Shown here piece after piece: positions 1 through 12,300 of a DNA stretch of 64,000 nt. The position numbers were made by a program, and so were the translations under genes. Position 1 is the stretch's first letter. Each line of letters starts with the position of its first letter. The notes beneath the pieces are model-generated. The model saw nothing but the letters and a program-made list of their open reading frames with translations, did no database searches and was not told where the DNA came from. This DNA is from Brachypodium distachyon (lineage: Eukaryota > Streptophyta > Magnoliopsida > Poales > Poaceae), in contig NC_016131.3 of assembly GCF_000005505.3 (NCBI RefSeq), positions 22,341,501-22,405,500 of the forward strand, read 5' to 3'.

Positions 1-25
1 AAAAGAATCTTAAATAAATACGCAC

Positions 26-2106
26 CAGTCGGACAAGGTTTCTATCATGTTGTTTAGCTGACCAGGTGTAAGGTCTCTTCCAGCGGCAAATTGTACCTGA
101 CATTCATGAAATAAAATAAAAATGATCACTTGAGAGATGAAGAATAAATTCATCATGATTGTAGCATATGTAGACTCTGTATGTCTTACTTCAAAGCACC
201 GCCGCAGCTGATCCAATTTGCCCCTGACAATACCCTAAGAAAACAAGAAAAATATCACAAAATGTCTGCTAAAAATACAACTAGGTTTTTGCGATATACA
301 AACTTGTTAAGGATCCTAAAGAGTAGAGACTAATGAACAGCACCACAAATAGAAGAATTATTACAAGCCAAATCTGTCAAATGCACAGAACAGAAAGGTG
401 AGGTAAATAACAACTTCAATAAGACACTTCTCTCCAATGAAGTTAAGGGATGGGAATATGCAGACATTGAAGTGACTAATATAAAATAAAACACAAGAAC
501 TTACCGAGTACATGCACTCGTTTATGAGGAAATCTTCAAGTTCTCTTACATTAGAAACATCCAACTCTTGCATGAGTTTATCATATGGTAGCACCTTAAG
601 AAGGCAATGATAAAGAGAAAAGGAGAGTATATTAAGGATTGTGTATAGAGAACATAACACAAACCGGAAGGTAATGAATTACTACCGATATACACTTAAT
701 CAAGCTAAAATAGGAAAAGAACAATATGGGCCCACACATCTTGTAAAACTTGATTAAGCAAACATAATAAAAGGAAAAAAGTTCCTTCAGCAACTGGCTA
801 CCAATTATCAAAGAAAAACACCAGAAGGTTTCTTCAGTCTTTGGTTGTCAAACCTTCCAGGCTAGCTCCCCAACACAGAGGATTACACAAACTATTTACA
901 ATTAGAACTAAGAAACACTGAGATGCAAGAAACCTAAAGAACAAGCATGCACCGTAACGTGCTTACATGATGACTACAAACAAGTTTATCGAGCTTCATT
1001 GTGTGCACCGAAAGAGTAGCTCAACAAAAATTGATGTGCATATCAGATAAGATTAGCCAGAAATAGTACCTTGGTTGACTCAGCCAAAGTTAGCACACTG
1101 AGTTGCTTCAGCTTCCGTACCTGATCAGGTAGCAATGCAGGTAGGGTGCAAGAATTACCTACGTTTACATTAAAAAAAAGTAGTTATGATTCAAACAATA
1201 AATTTCCATACCTTGCAATTATCATCAATACCAGAAAACAATGGGTAAAAATCTAAAAGCTGCGAGGCATGCTAATGGTAAATTGGTAGTAAGGTGAAAA
1301 GGAGCTGATGCCCACAAATGTTTTGGCTATCAAAAAAATTGATCACACACTGGCAACAACCACAGCTCAGGCTCTGTTTTTAAGCTTGGATATGTATCAG
1401 TGTATACTTCACTATGTGTTCTCCAAGGAGATTTTGAAAATTATCTACAGAGGCACCACACGCAGATATTTACCATTTTATATTAATTCAGATGAGCATC
1501 AAAGCAAAAAGATCCTTAGTTTGGAAGCAAATTGTCCGGTTTGTGGTCTTTAGGGCACAGGATTCAGGACAAAAGGTTAAAATCTTAGTGGGCTGCACAA
1601 ACACGTGCCAGATCAGACAATGCACCACAACACACAGATACATCAAACTGGCATACACAAACGATGCATAGCACGATCCAAAGGGCAATGTGTGAACGAA
1701 AAGCAAAAAAGGTGCAATCTTACTCTTATAGTCCTTGAGAGTGCCATAGGCAAAGAGGCGGAGCAGGTCCAGCGAAGAGGCGTACTGCGTGCCCGTTAGC
1801 TGCACCGACGAACGAAGAACAGCGACACCACGACACATTAGATCGAATCAAACAACCGTGGCAGGGAACTGGAAACCCTAACCCCTAACTACGAGGCGGC
1901 ACTCGCACGGAGAGCACCGGTAAGGAGCTGCAGGTTACCTTTGAGAGGGCGGGGAGGGTGAGGAGCTCGGAGAAGGCGAAGAGCGCCGGGTGGGAGGTGG
2001 CCTCGAGCACGAGCGCCGCCAGCTGCGGGGCCGACGAGAGCGCCGCCGCCTGCGCCGAGAACTGCTCGATCAGCTCCGCCTGCCGCCGCTCCGCGTCCAT
2101 CGCCAT
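26..2106 (-). CDS. CSN7: COP9 signalosome subunit 7 (partial, 3' end outside window)
   Basis: PCI-domain subunit of the COP9 signalosome, the nuclear complex that removes NEDD8/RUB from cullin ubiquitin ligases. Coding exons on the minus strand: 2106-1939, 1799-1724, 1158-1070, 594-505, 234-190 and 96 to about 26; all junctions keep frame with GT-AG borders. The protein starts MAMDAERRQAELIEQ; the 'EATSHPALFAFSELL' block follows, then 'LDLLRLFAYGTLKDYK', 'LTLAESTKVLPYDKLMQELD' and 'RELEDFLINECMYS', all typical of plant CSN7. About 180 residues are present; the C-terminal part, with the rest of the PCI/winged-helix region and the basic tail, lies left of base 1. The start is chosen at 2106; the Met two codons downstream is an alternative. 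The open frame extends further upstream to 2442, but that part is low-complexity and looks like 5' UTR. The last exon border (26) is the least certain because its partner exon is not visible. Confidence 0.9.
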
Positions 2107-2526
2107 CGCAGTCGCAGCCGGCGAAGGTAGGGGGGCTAGTAGGGTTAGGGTTCCGGGGATCTCTCTCTCCTCTCCGCCTCCAGCTGCGGTTTCGCTTCCG
2201 CTTCCCCTTGCTGGCGTTCTCGTGTGGCTTTTGGCTTTCAGGGGGTTTTGGTTGGATTTTTGTGTCGTTTTTATTTTCCTTTTTTTGTAAACTAATTTTA
2301 TTTTCCTTTTGAGACATCGTTTCGTGGTTGATTCAGACTCGGTGGTGTTCGGCCAGGTTGCCGCGTACTCGTGCCGATGGCGCACGCCACGTGGTTGGGT
2401 CGTTTGCGTTACGGTGGTCCATTCATTTCTCGTTTTCGTCAAAGAAAAAATAAAAAAACGAACTGCGTAACAGTGATCAAAAGAAAGAGCATCGATACTT
2501 AATTCATTTTGCAGACTTTTTCACGG
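2107..2526. other. CSN7 5' flank
   Basis: GC-rich then AT-rich DNA immediately upstream of CSN7 on the minus strand, presumably 5' UTR and promoter. I see no clear TATA box and no further gene. Confidence 0.3.
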
Positions 2527-3752
2527 CGACCTATCAGCGAATCCTCCTGCCTCGGTGCATCCGTGTATCCGAGATTTGAAACCAGTCGATCGTAATCGTG
2601 AGAGCCTGCTGTCTTATGGGAACTTTTGCAGTAAAGCGTCTGCCTCCGCTCATCCTATTTTGTAAAGTACCCCAATTAGTTTCTGTCACAAGCACCAATA
2701 CATCGTCTTCTGGAGTCGTCTTCTACCCCACGCTGGTTCTCCCGATGCCGACGAGTTCAGGTGTTCAGCAAGCGTGCCAGACTCATCCCCCTAGTTGCTC
2801 GGCATGATCCACCATGCGTTGTTCAAGTCTCGGCCAGCCTCCTTGACGGATCTTGATGCCCAGGGCGCCGGCGGCTGCAACGATTGCACAATCAGACGGA
2901 GATTCCGATGGCCAGACCCAGACGTATACGCCTGAGTCGCCTGACGGCCTAAAAGGTCCCATAAAGTTCTTTCAGGATCAATTTCATTTCCGATGCACTG
3001 TCATGCGTTGTCCTGTTTCTTCAATTTCCAATAGGAACAAGGCAATAAGAATTTCTATCTAAAATTTCCATTCACAACAACAAGCGTTCATTTTTGTCTG
3101 AAAATCGATATTCCCCATCCATCTACACTCACATCACAAGCAACAATTGCGGACAATAAGCTCACAAGCCACATCTAGGAAGTCAATCTGCAAGTACTAG
3201 ATACATCAAATAGGAACAAGAAAAATTCAGCTATCTGGTTGCTCTGCCGGGGTCCCAGCGGGGCTGTACAACCTGCCCACGCAAAGAATGCTGGCGTCAT
3301 TACTCACTAGGGGAAGGTGCACTAGACGAGGGCGTGGTGCAAGCTGGAACTGACAGATCTGTTGCGGCCGCCGGCGAACTTGGCGTCAGGCCCCGGCAAG
3401 AAGGCGGACGGGGTATGGCCACGCGGAGGTTGGCAAGACCTGAACAACGCAGCAGATCGTGCCCGCGACCGCAACGGTGAGCTTGGATAGATTTTATCTG
3501 GGTTTGGTCTCGTCGCCGTCGGGAGAACTAGTGGGGGGAGAAAATGATGTATTGATGCGTGTAGCATGGGGGATTAACTGGGACATGATTTAACCTGAGG
3601 AAGGGGTACTTTGCAAGATAGAAATGCTGGAGGCGGGCGCTTTGCTGCAAAAGTTTCCATAAGACAGCAGGCTCCCACGATTACGATCGACTGGTTCCAA
3701 ATCGTCGGATACACGGATGCACGGAGGTAGGAGGATTCACTGGATACGTCGC
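2527..3752. mobile_element. Non-autonomous long-TIR element (Mutator-like/foldback type)
   Basis: Two copies of a ~150-bp sequence lie in inverted orientation at 2527-2673 and 3603-3752. They share long blocks such as 'CAGTCGATCGTAATCGTG' and 'GCCTGCTGTCTTATGG' and end together at 'AAAGTACCCC' on the inner side; by eye they agree at close to 90 percent. The ~930-bp interior has no recognisable transposase; short open frames (for example 3322-3567 minus) look like chance. Long inverted ends fit Mutator-like or foldback elements. I could not find a clean 9-bp target duplication at the outer borders, so the class is tentative. Confidence 0.7.
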
Positions 3753-6333
3753 CCTTTTCCACGGTCTATTAGGTGTTACACTTTGTGCCACTTGGTGTTT
3801 CAAAAAAAGAAAAAGAAAGATTTGTCACTTGGAACACGATGATCCCTCTCATCTCTCATCTCACCATGCATTTTCTCGAGTCGTCCTTATTTTTGAAATA
3901 TCAGAAAGACTGACTCTCTTTCCTGGTGTGTTTCCCCCCATTTCTTCAATGCTCTCTATCACCGTTTCTTGTCTTCTCTTCCTCTGACAAGGTGTGTGCG
4001 CATGACCGCCAGAGATCGTCGGTAATTAGTTGCGATTAGTGTACAAAAAGCCCGGTCATGCTGACATCGTCAGCGAGTGGAGCTTGCATACTCGCATGTG
4101 ACCGAGGGAAGCATCATCTTGAGTAAGGCTGGAAATTTAACTTTAAACTTACAAGTTATAATTAAACCCTAACCTTCTAATCACTGAGCACCCTGATTTT
4201 ACCAATCCTGGTTAATTATAACCTAGGACCTATTTGGAATGTTGGGAAAAATGATTATCCCAACCGGGATCACCATCCATTTTTATTACTCTCGCTGACA
4301 TCTTTGCCCCATTTGTCAGATCCATCTGCTCTCTCCACCTACTACAGAACCTCTCTGCTAACTCCGAGCATATGGTGTGCAGCGTGCTTTTCTTCCCATA
4401 TCTCATCCATGCTCACCGTCGCAAGAAATTGGTTGCATTAAATGACCATGGCCAACCCCGTTTCCATGCATTGCTGCTCCATAGCTTTCTGACACCCCCG
4501 AGAACCCAACCCCATGCCCAATTTTTCTTCAGGATAGGCACAAAGCCTGCGTTGAGGAAGAAGGCAGTGAGGAGGAGCTCCGCGTCCTAGCACCTAGTGT
4601 TGATGAATCTGTGACGGAAGACACAGGCGGGAGGGAAGAGATGAACATGGTTTGGCGGATGTTGAGGAAGATGAATATGGCATGTGGGACCATGTTGTCG
4701 GTGAGTGTAATCAGAAAATGATATGCAATACCGGTCGATATCAGTGTTTCCTGGTGTGCCAAACAAGTCAAAGGTTCAAATTGATTTGGATCAGTAAGGT
4801 CAGGGTGCTGATTTCAAGCATTAAGAGGTTGAGGTTGAACTCAGACCAACACTACGAACTCAGGGTTTAAAATGGACTTTATTCTTTTTTTCTAATAAGT
4901 TTAACAAGCTAGCTTGTGAGTTAAACGAGTCCGGCGGAGTTTACTTTTGAACGCACTACGCTAGGGGCGACAGGCTGCGGTATGGGAGAAAAATCGGGTG
5001 GAAAGGATGGATCCGGAAAGAGGATGAGAAAGAGAGAAATGAGATAAACGAAATTCCGAGAAGACACCACGAATGTTTTCTAAATCTCAAAACGGCGCCG
5101 CCTATAAAGCAAAGTTGGCACGTGACTCACGTAGATTGTCCGTTAATTAAATTGAATGTAGTTTTGTAACGTTTAGCGTGGTGTGCTGTGCGTGTATTCT
5201 GCGTCGCATTGCTGAATGAAAAAAAAAATACGACGTCCTGTATAAAAGAACTCAAGGGGATTCAAAATATAATAAAAGGGCAGAAATCCCAACCCCCGTT
5301 TCGCGTTAAGCCAGACGTCGCGATCGTGCTGAGGCGTCAAGCTCCGTGGCAATGCCACCGAGGACCGGAGCTAGTGGCGCTGCCGTTCCGTGCGTCGTCG
5401 GGTTTTCCTTTCCAAACCCGACACGTTTGATGCTGCTCTTCCCTCTCCACTTACAGAAACCTTTGCCGTAGCGTGCCCGTGAATCCGTCATATCTGCTCC
5501 CTCTCTCGTATCAATCGTCTGGTTTTCTGGTCGCTGCACGCATGGATGCAGGGCTGCTGTGCGTCGGATGGTAGAGCGAAGCCCTGCGCGGAAAAATGCT
5601 CTTCCCGTGATTGCGAGGGAGCATTGTACGAGAGGACTTCCCAATGTCCGTTGGTCCCGTGGCCGCTACCGAACGAATACTCCAAGTTTGGATTTATTTA
5701 TGGGTTTGGATAGATAGCGATATCATACCGTATTGTTCATTCTTTCGCAGTACTATAAAGAAAGCACCATTTTCTCTGGGAAAAGAAGAAGAAGAAGGAA
5801 AGAGACGCCTTTATTGGCTATGCATATATTTTTGAGACCGTCTTTGTTGCCACTTGATCCGCAGGTAATGCTCGTCAAGGTCTACAAAATTGACCAATTG
5901 TGCACTGTTTTCCCCACAAAGAAAAAACAGAAAACAAATTTATACACTTCTAGCAAACGCCAGTACCACTAATTAAGTCTAGCAATCGTTTAATTTGTAG
6001 TCGTACTAAATGAGTACTCTGTGTAATACGTTCTCCGTTGTTCCGTCTTCCTTTTCTTCCTCCCCGGGTGTCGACCGGCCGAACCCCACAGCAGCTAGTC
6101 GACGGATCCCGAAGAAGGCCGGAAGACGTCACCGTCGCCATTCTCACCGCCCTCGCTTTTATTATTCAAACCCCCCTTCCTCTCTCTCCCTACTCGTCCT
6201 CCTCACTCCACCTACCTACCGTTCGGCATTCGCCTCCTCTCTCCCCCACCGGCCACCGGCGCAGCCTCCCCCGCTCCACTCGCCGGCGACCACCGCGCCG
6301 CTATCCCTGCCCCTGGCTCCCGGCGCTGACGGC
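3753..6333. other. Intergenic stretch between long-TIR element and VAD1-like gene
   Basis: About 2.6 kb without a supported gene. It contains several short ORFs (4372-4590, 5188-5430, 5306-5644 and others) with low-complexity or non-family peptides that I regard as chance. The last ~300 bases before 6334 are C/T-rich, consistent with the promoter and 5' UTR of the downstream gene. Confidence 0.4.
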
Positions 6334-9300
6334 ATGGCGTCCCCGACCGCCGCCGCCTCCCCGAGCCGCGCCCTCGCCGCCAACACCACCGCGCCCTCGC
6401 CGGCCTCCCCGCCGCGCCGCCTCGCGTCGGCGCCGCCCGGCGTGGACGCGTCCGCGGTCTCGTCCCCGGCATCCGCCTACTCCGGAGACCTCTCCGCGTG
6501 CGATCCCTCGGTGGGTGGCGCTTGCTTCGGAATTGGACTTGTCGGAATTTTACTGCTTCCTCTCCGGGGGGCCTCTTTTGCTCGCTTTTCTTTTTCTGCC
6601 TTCTAATGCGGTGGGGCTGATCGTGCAGAGCCCGTTGCTCGCGAGCAGGAGCGAGGAGTACAGGCTAATGTTCCGGCTCCCTCCCGACGAGGTAATTCGC
6701 GCTGGCGGTCGCTTCTGATCCTCTGTTCGATTTAACTCTTCACTTCGGATTGTGATGGTCCAGCTGGGGTTGAGGGGATTTGATTCTATATGAAACTTTT
6801 GACTATTCGTGCGTCCTAGTTTTCCCACACATAAGACCGCATCATGGCTATTCGTCATTTAATTTTGTCTCTGCCTAGGTATTTAGGGCAACATTTTGTC
6901 GTTCCAAATTTGTCTACATGTAGAATGCGCAGTGGTGATTCAATTGTGGATGAATCTGATGTAGCTCCCCGTAATTGTGGCTGACTTGCTGTAGCTGGTG
7001 GATTTCCTTTGATTCAATAGCCATTTTATGCAAGGGATTCAATACCCAGTTTGTGATTTCGTAAGCTCTTTTGTGACTCGAGGTTGATGATTGATTGAGT
7101 AGCAGTTAAGGTTAAACAAATTGTCAATCTGGCATGACCTATCATTATAACATGCTAAGTTCATCTGTTTATAAAAAAATAATTGTCAATCTGGCTTGTC
7201 CTATCTCAATAACTTGGCAAGTTCATATTTTGGTCTGAAAGTAATTTAGCGACCTACTGGATTGTGATGGGTTGGCCCGGAGGTGAAATTTTGGATTATT
7301 TATTTGAATTGAATAGAGCACAGAAGCACAATATATATTTTCAATGCTTCGGATGTTACCTGTACATGTTCACAAGGGACCTTCTATCTTTTTTTCCATA
7401 AATTTAATGTTTTGAATGATAATTGGTTCTTTTTTGCAGGTTCTTGTGCAAGATTTTAATTGCGCACTCCAAGAAAATATTCTTCTTCAGGTAGTTCGTT
7501 TTCACTTCATTCTGTGTTTTTCTTATTACTTCCCATGTACTACTATCCAAAATTAACTCCCATGAACATAAGCTGCCTGTATTTTGGTGTAAATTTGTGG
7601 CCAGACAGGGTTTATTTCTGTTTGCATTTTCTTGTATCAATATAAGGCATGTAAGACCACCAAAACTCAATTCAAGTTTGTGTGGTTCATAGTATATAAA
7701 TATACATGCGTGAACATACATAGTGGACCTAGTAAATCAATAATTTTTTTATATTGTGAGTGAATTTTCTTCCTCTTGATAATATGGCTATGGCAGTCCT
7801 TGCATTCAATGTGATAATTTCCGGTGAACTTGTTTCAAATCAAATAATTACTAGGCACCTCAAAGTTGTGAAAAGGCACCTATGTTTTTGCAATTAAAGG
7901 TGCTGATGCCAATTTCCACCTTTGCTGTCTTGTATCTGTTTGTTTGTTTCTTGATTTGTAACAACCATTAGGCAATGTTGTATTGTTGTGTAACTAGTGC
8001 TTTGGTTAGCGCTCCGTCACTCCGTGCCACAGGATCCCCTAGGCTTTAATTGCTAACCACAGATGGTAGAACTGAATTGTATGTTTAGTTGTTCCATTTT
8101 ACTGGGAGGAGATATCTGGTTTCAGCCCTGCTTACAATTTTCTGATTCTGATAAGTATGTATTATTTGGCAGGGCCATATGTATTTATTTCTACACCATA
8201 TATGCTTCTACTCCAACATTTTTGGATACGAGACAAAGGTAATAAATGATCTGAAGGCAATCCCATCGTGTGTACTGTTTTAGGTTGCTTAATTGCACTA
8301 CTAGCAGTAGATAACCAATCAATTTATCTACTTTATGAATGTTGTCAAAGCTTAAAGGATTTTGACAAATGCCATCGTTTGAAGTTGCTTTGTACTCCCT
8401 CCGTTCCATAATTCTTGTTGAAATATTACATGTATCTAGACACTTTTTAGGAATAGATACATCCATTTTTGGGCAAATTTGAGACAATAATTATGAAACG
8501 AAGGGACTATCATTTTAGACATTTTCTTGCACTAAGTTCATATCATTAAACATCATCCTCAAAGCATTTGCTTGTGAAATGCGTTGGGTGCCATGCTGTC
8601 TATAATATATATTAGTCTTTGACTGTGCCTTGAAATTAAACATTGCTGTGTGCGATCAGGAGCAGGTTTTGCACTCTGTTCTGCAAATTCTACTTTATCT
8701 TCTCCAGTATATTGTGTAATAAGTTCAACAATGAATAATTGGCATCTTGGAATTAATATATTTTAAAGCTGAGTTAGTGGTAGTTTCATTTTGTTCTTTC
8801 CACCTCTGTATTCATTATAAATCAAATTTTCTCGCTTGCTGCAAGGAAACCATTTCTTAACAGCTGAATCAGAGAGCTGAAATTGAACTAGAAACTTAAG
8901 GGAGGTTCTCCATTTAAGTTACTGTATAATCACACATCAACTGATTTACATACTGATGAAGTAGCTTTTTTTGCGAGTACTCAAATTGGTTTTGTTAGTT
9001 GGTGTTTAATGGTTATATGCCTGTACTGTTGCTCATTAATTATCCTATAGTTGCATGTAATTATTTTGTTTGCCAATACATCTATTTGCTCATACCAATT
9101 TTAGAACTTATTGGTCACAGTGCTGTGATATTGTTTTCTATCCAGAAAACTATACCTTTGCAGGATGTGACTGATATTCGCAAAGCAAAAACAGCTGCTA
9201 TTTTTCCTAATGCCGTAGAAATTGTTGCTGGCACAAAGAGGGTGAGGAATCTATCACTGCTTCAAGTTGACAATATCTAGTGTATATTAGATTCAATATG

Positions 9301-12300
9301 TCATGTACTCAAGTTGGATTACTTGCAGCATTTTTTTGGATCTTTCTTGGCACGTGATGAAGCATATCGTATTATAGTAGATGCTTGGGAACATCATGTC
9401 AGTGATACTAGATTGCTCCTTGAACGTCAGGTTAGCAAACTTGTTGATATCAAGTATTTTTGCGCCAACTAGTTATAAAAGAAGTTAATGTCTAACAGGC
9501 TGTCTACACTTGCTCTTTTATGCACCATAGGATGCAAAGTCAGCAAGCAGCAGTGATGAAAATGGTTATGTTTTGTTGGAAGAAGGAAAAGAATCTAAAC
9601 AAGATGATGATTCATCGCCATTGGACAGGTTTTTTGCAGACTGAACAAAAATAACTTGCTCGCTTTAGCAGTTAGCACCATGAAATGGAATTTTCTCCTT
9701 TATGACTATTTATGAATGTTCATTTTGACTATACTTGAATGCAGGCCTGCCAATCATACAGCTGCAGTGGGTGGTAGTACTGATTATGTTGATTCAGACA
9801 TCAATATTTCTAAAAGGTTTTCAAAAGTGCCAGAGGATCGAACTGAAGAGACTGTTGCTTCACTTGACCCATTTAGCTCGGAGCCATTTGATGACGATGC
9901 TCCTAATGGTTTGTTTGAATTACTCTCCTCTTTGTCTTTTTTTGTATCATCAACTCTGTTGCTAGTCTATTGTTACTTAACTATTTTGCTTGGACATCAT
10001 CTATTTTCCCCAGTACCTGAGTCCTATACTTTGATCACGGAGTCTAAGTTTCAGGTTTGTGTTTAACTTCTACTGCTATAAGTATTAACGGAACTTCACC
10101 CTACTAACACTCTAATAACAGGTGCCTGTGGAAGTTCTCTTTGATGTCTTATTCTCTGATGGTGCCTTTGGGTTTTTGGATGATCTCCATAAAAAGTGTG
10201 GTGACAAAGGTTAATACCCAATTATGCCCCCTTTTCAACAATCTCCTTTCATTCAGTAATATATTCTACTGAAACCAAGATGCCTGTAGAATTCCGTTGT
10301 TCCAAATGGCGTTTGGATGAGCAAGGACTTGCAAGGGATGTCTCATTTTTGCACCCAATTAAAATTTATCTTGGTATGTCTAGAAATTTCTGCATATTGG
10401 TTATAATAATTGGCATTTCATATGTCATCATGTGCCATTAATGGATTTACATTGATGTATCATCTATTTTCATTCTTCTAAATTGCGTTTAGGTGCAAAA
10501 TTTGGCACTTGTCAGGAGGTTCAGAAACTTCGTCTGTACAAAAACAGGTTAGCTTAAATTTAATACAGTTCTGCAGGTTGCCATAAAATGTAGTTCTCTG
10601 AAATGTGAAGTCAAAATTTAGATGTGATATTAGCTAATATTTCATTTTATGATGAGTGTCTGTTGGTTTGCATGGAGTTCCTGTTAGTGATTATTTGGAA
10701 TTGAATGATAGCTTAGTTAGTCATTCTTTCATGGCGGCCTATTGCAATATCATGCCCAAACCTGATAATGGATTTATTTGTGCCAACTTTTGTGTCGGTA
10801 TGTACCCATTGTCATTTGCATGTGAAGATAGTTACGCTATCTATCACTTACTATTCTTTCTTGTTGAGTTTAGCATACTCTTGTTTCTTCTAATATATTT
10901 CTTCCTGGACTAGAGTGGTGTTGTGAGCTCTCTTGTAGAGCAGATTTATTTTGCTTCTTTTGCCTTTCTTCTTTTGCCTTCGTCTTTTCCTTTCTCTCTT
11001 GTTTTGGCTGGCAGCTTTGTGTAGAGTGTGGTTGCGGGTTTTCTTCGCTTGTTTCTGTGTTTTGCACCTTCTTGACGTTCTCCTTCTAATACAAAATGAA
11101 TATGAAAAGTATATTTCTTCCTGGAATCTGTCCACTCTGCTACCATGACAGTTCAAGCTGATTCTTAGTTCCCTGATGGTTCATACCAATTCACATAGCA
11201 CCGAGTTTGATTTGCCTAGTGGTTTTCTTTGATTATGTCTATCTGCTTAACCCTCCATTTTTGTGGTACACTTAACTCCCTGATGTTCATTCCTATACAA
11301 TTCATTAACGCTCGACAATTCATTAACGCCCGACTAATAGCATAGATGGTGGTATTGCCAAGTGGTCTTCCATATCATCCGGTTTGCTACTTCAAACCAC
11401 ACATGAATGCTGTTGATTGTGGCATCATCAAGCCTCCACATCTTTTCCCCTCCAAATATCTTTCTCTCCCTCCTGGCTTCCTCTGTCCGCCCGAGTTGGA
11501 GAAGAAAGGGAGAAACAGATAAGGAAGAGGGAGCAAGAAGATATGTAGAAGATGGTGTTAACACCCTTGCATGATGCAACCGTGGCAAAACCCTTCTCAT
11601 AACATGCCTGAAGGGAGTAAGGTGACCCGATATTTGGATATCAGGGGCTTAAGTTTACCCCTAAAAAGGGACATTGGGGTTAAGCAGACAAAATGATACT
11701 TTAGGGCAGTAATGTGGACCTTTTCTTTCAGTGGTCTTCTATGACAAATTGCTTTTATGTTTTTTTTTTGTTAAAGATCAATTTATGCTAAGACTTGCTG
11801 ATGTTTCTGTTTTTTTTGTTTACTTGTCCACAGGCATATTGTGATTCGGACATCTCAGGAAATCGGTGATGCACCATATGGGGACCATTTCATTGTTGAG
11901 GTAAGGACACCAGTTACAATGTTGGTTCATGTAGCCTGAAATTGGTTTGCACAATAAACTAGTAGTTGTCATTATACTGGATATAGCATGACGAATATAA
12001 TTCACATAGCTGTTTATAAACTTAAAGTGAAATGAATTAATTCACATGATCGCTCTTCTTCGTGGAATATGGCATCTGTGGTCTTAGTTTGACAGACATG
12101 ACTAATGCTGAAACATCTATTTTGTTTCCATCAACTTTTATAAGAAGTTGCTCGCCCCAGGTCTGACATGTGGGGCACCCACATATGCGCCTAGGGGCAT
12201 ACAAGGGCTTTAGAAATGTGGTCTGTTGTGGATGCTACCAGTCTCTACATACTTACCTAGATGTGTCATTTTAGGAAAGCTGAAATGATGTGGTTAGCTA

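Noticed and set aside
6010..6606. Upstream in-frame start giving a longer VAD1-like N-terminus
   Set aside because: The extra residues are Ser/Pro/Arg-rich leader translation; the Met at 6334 gives an N-terminus of normal family type.
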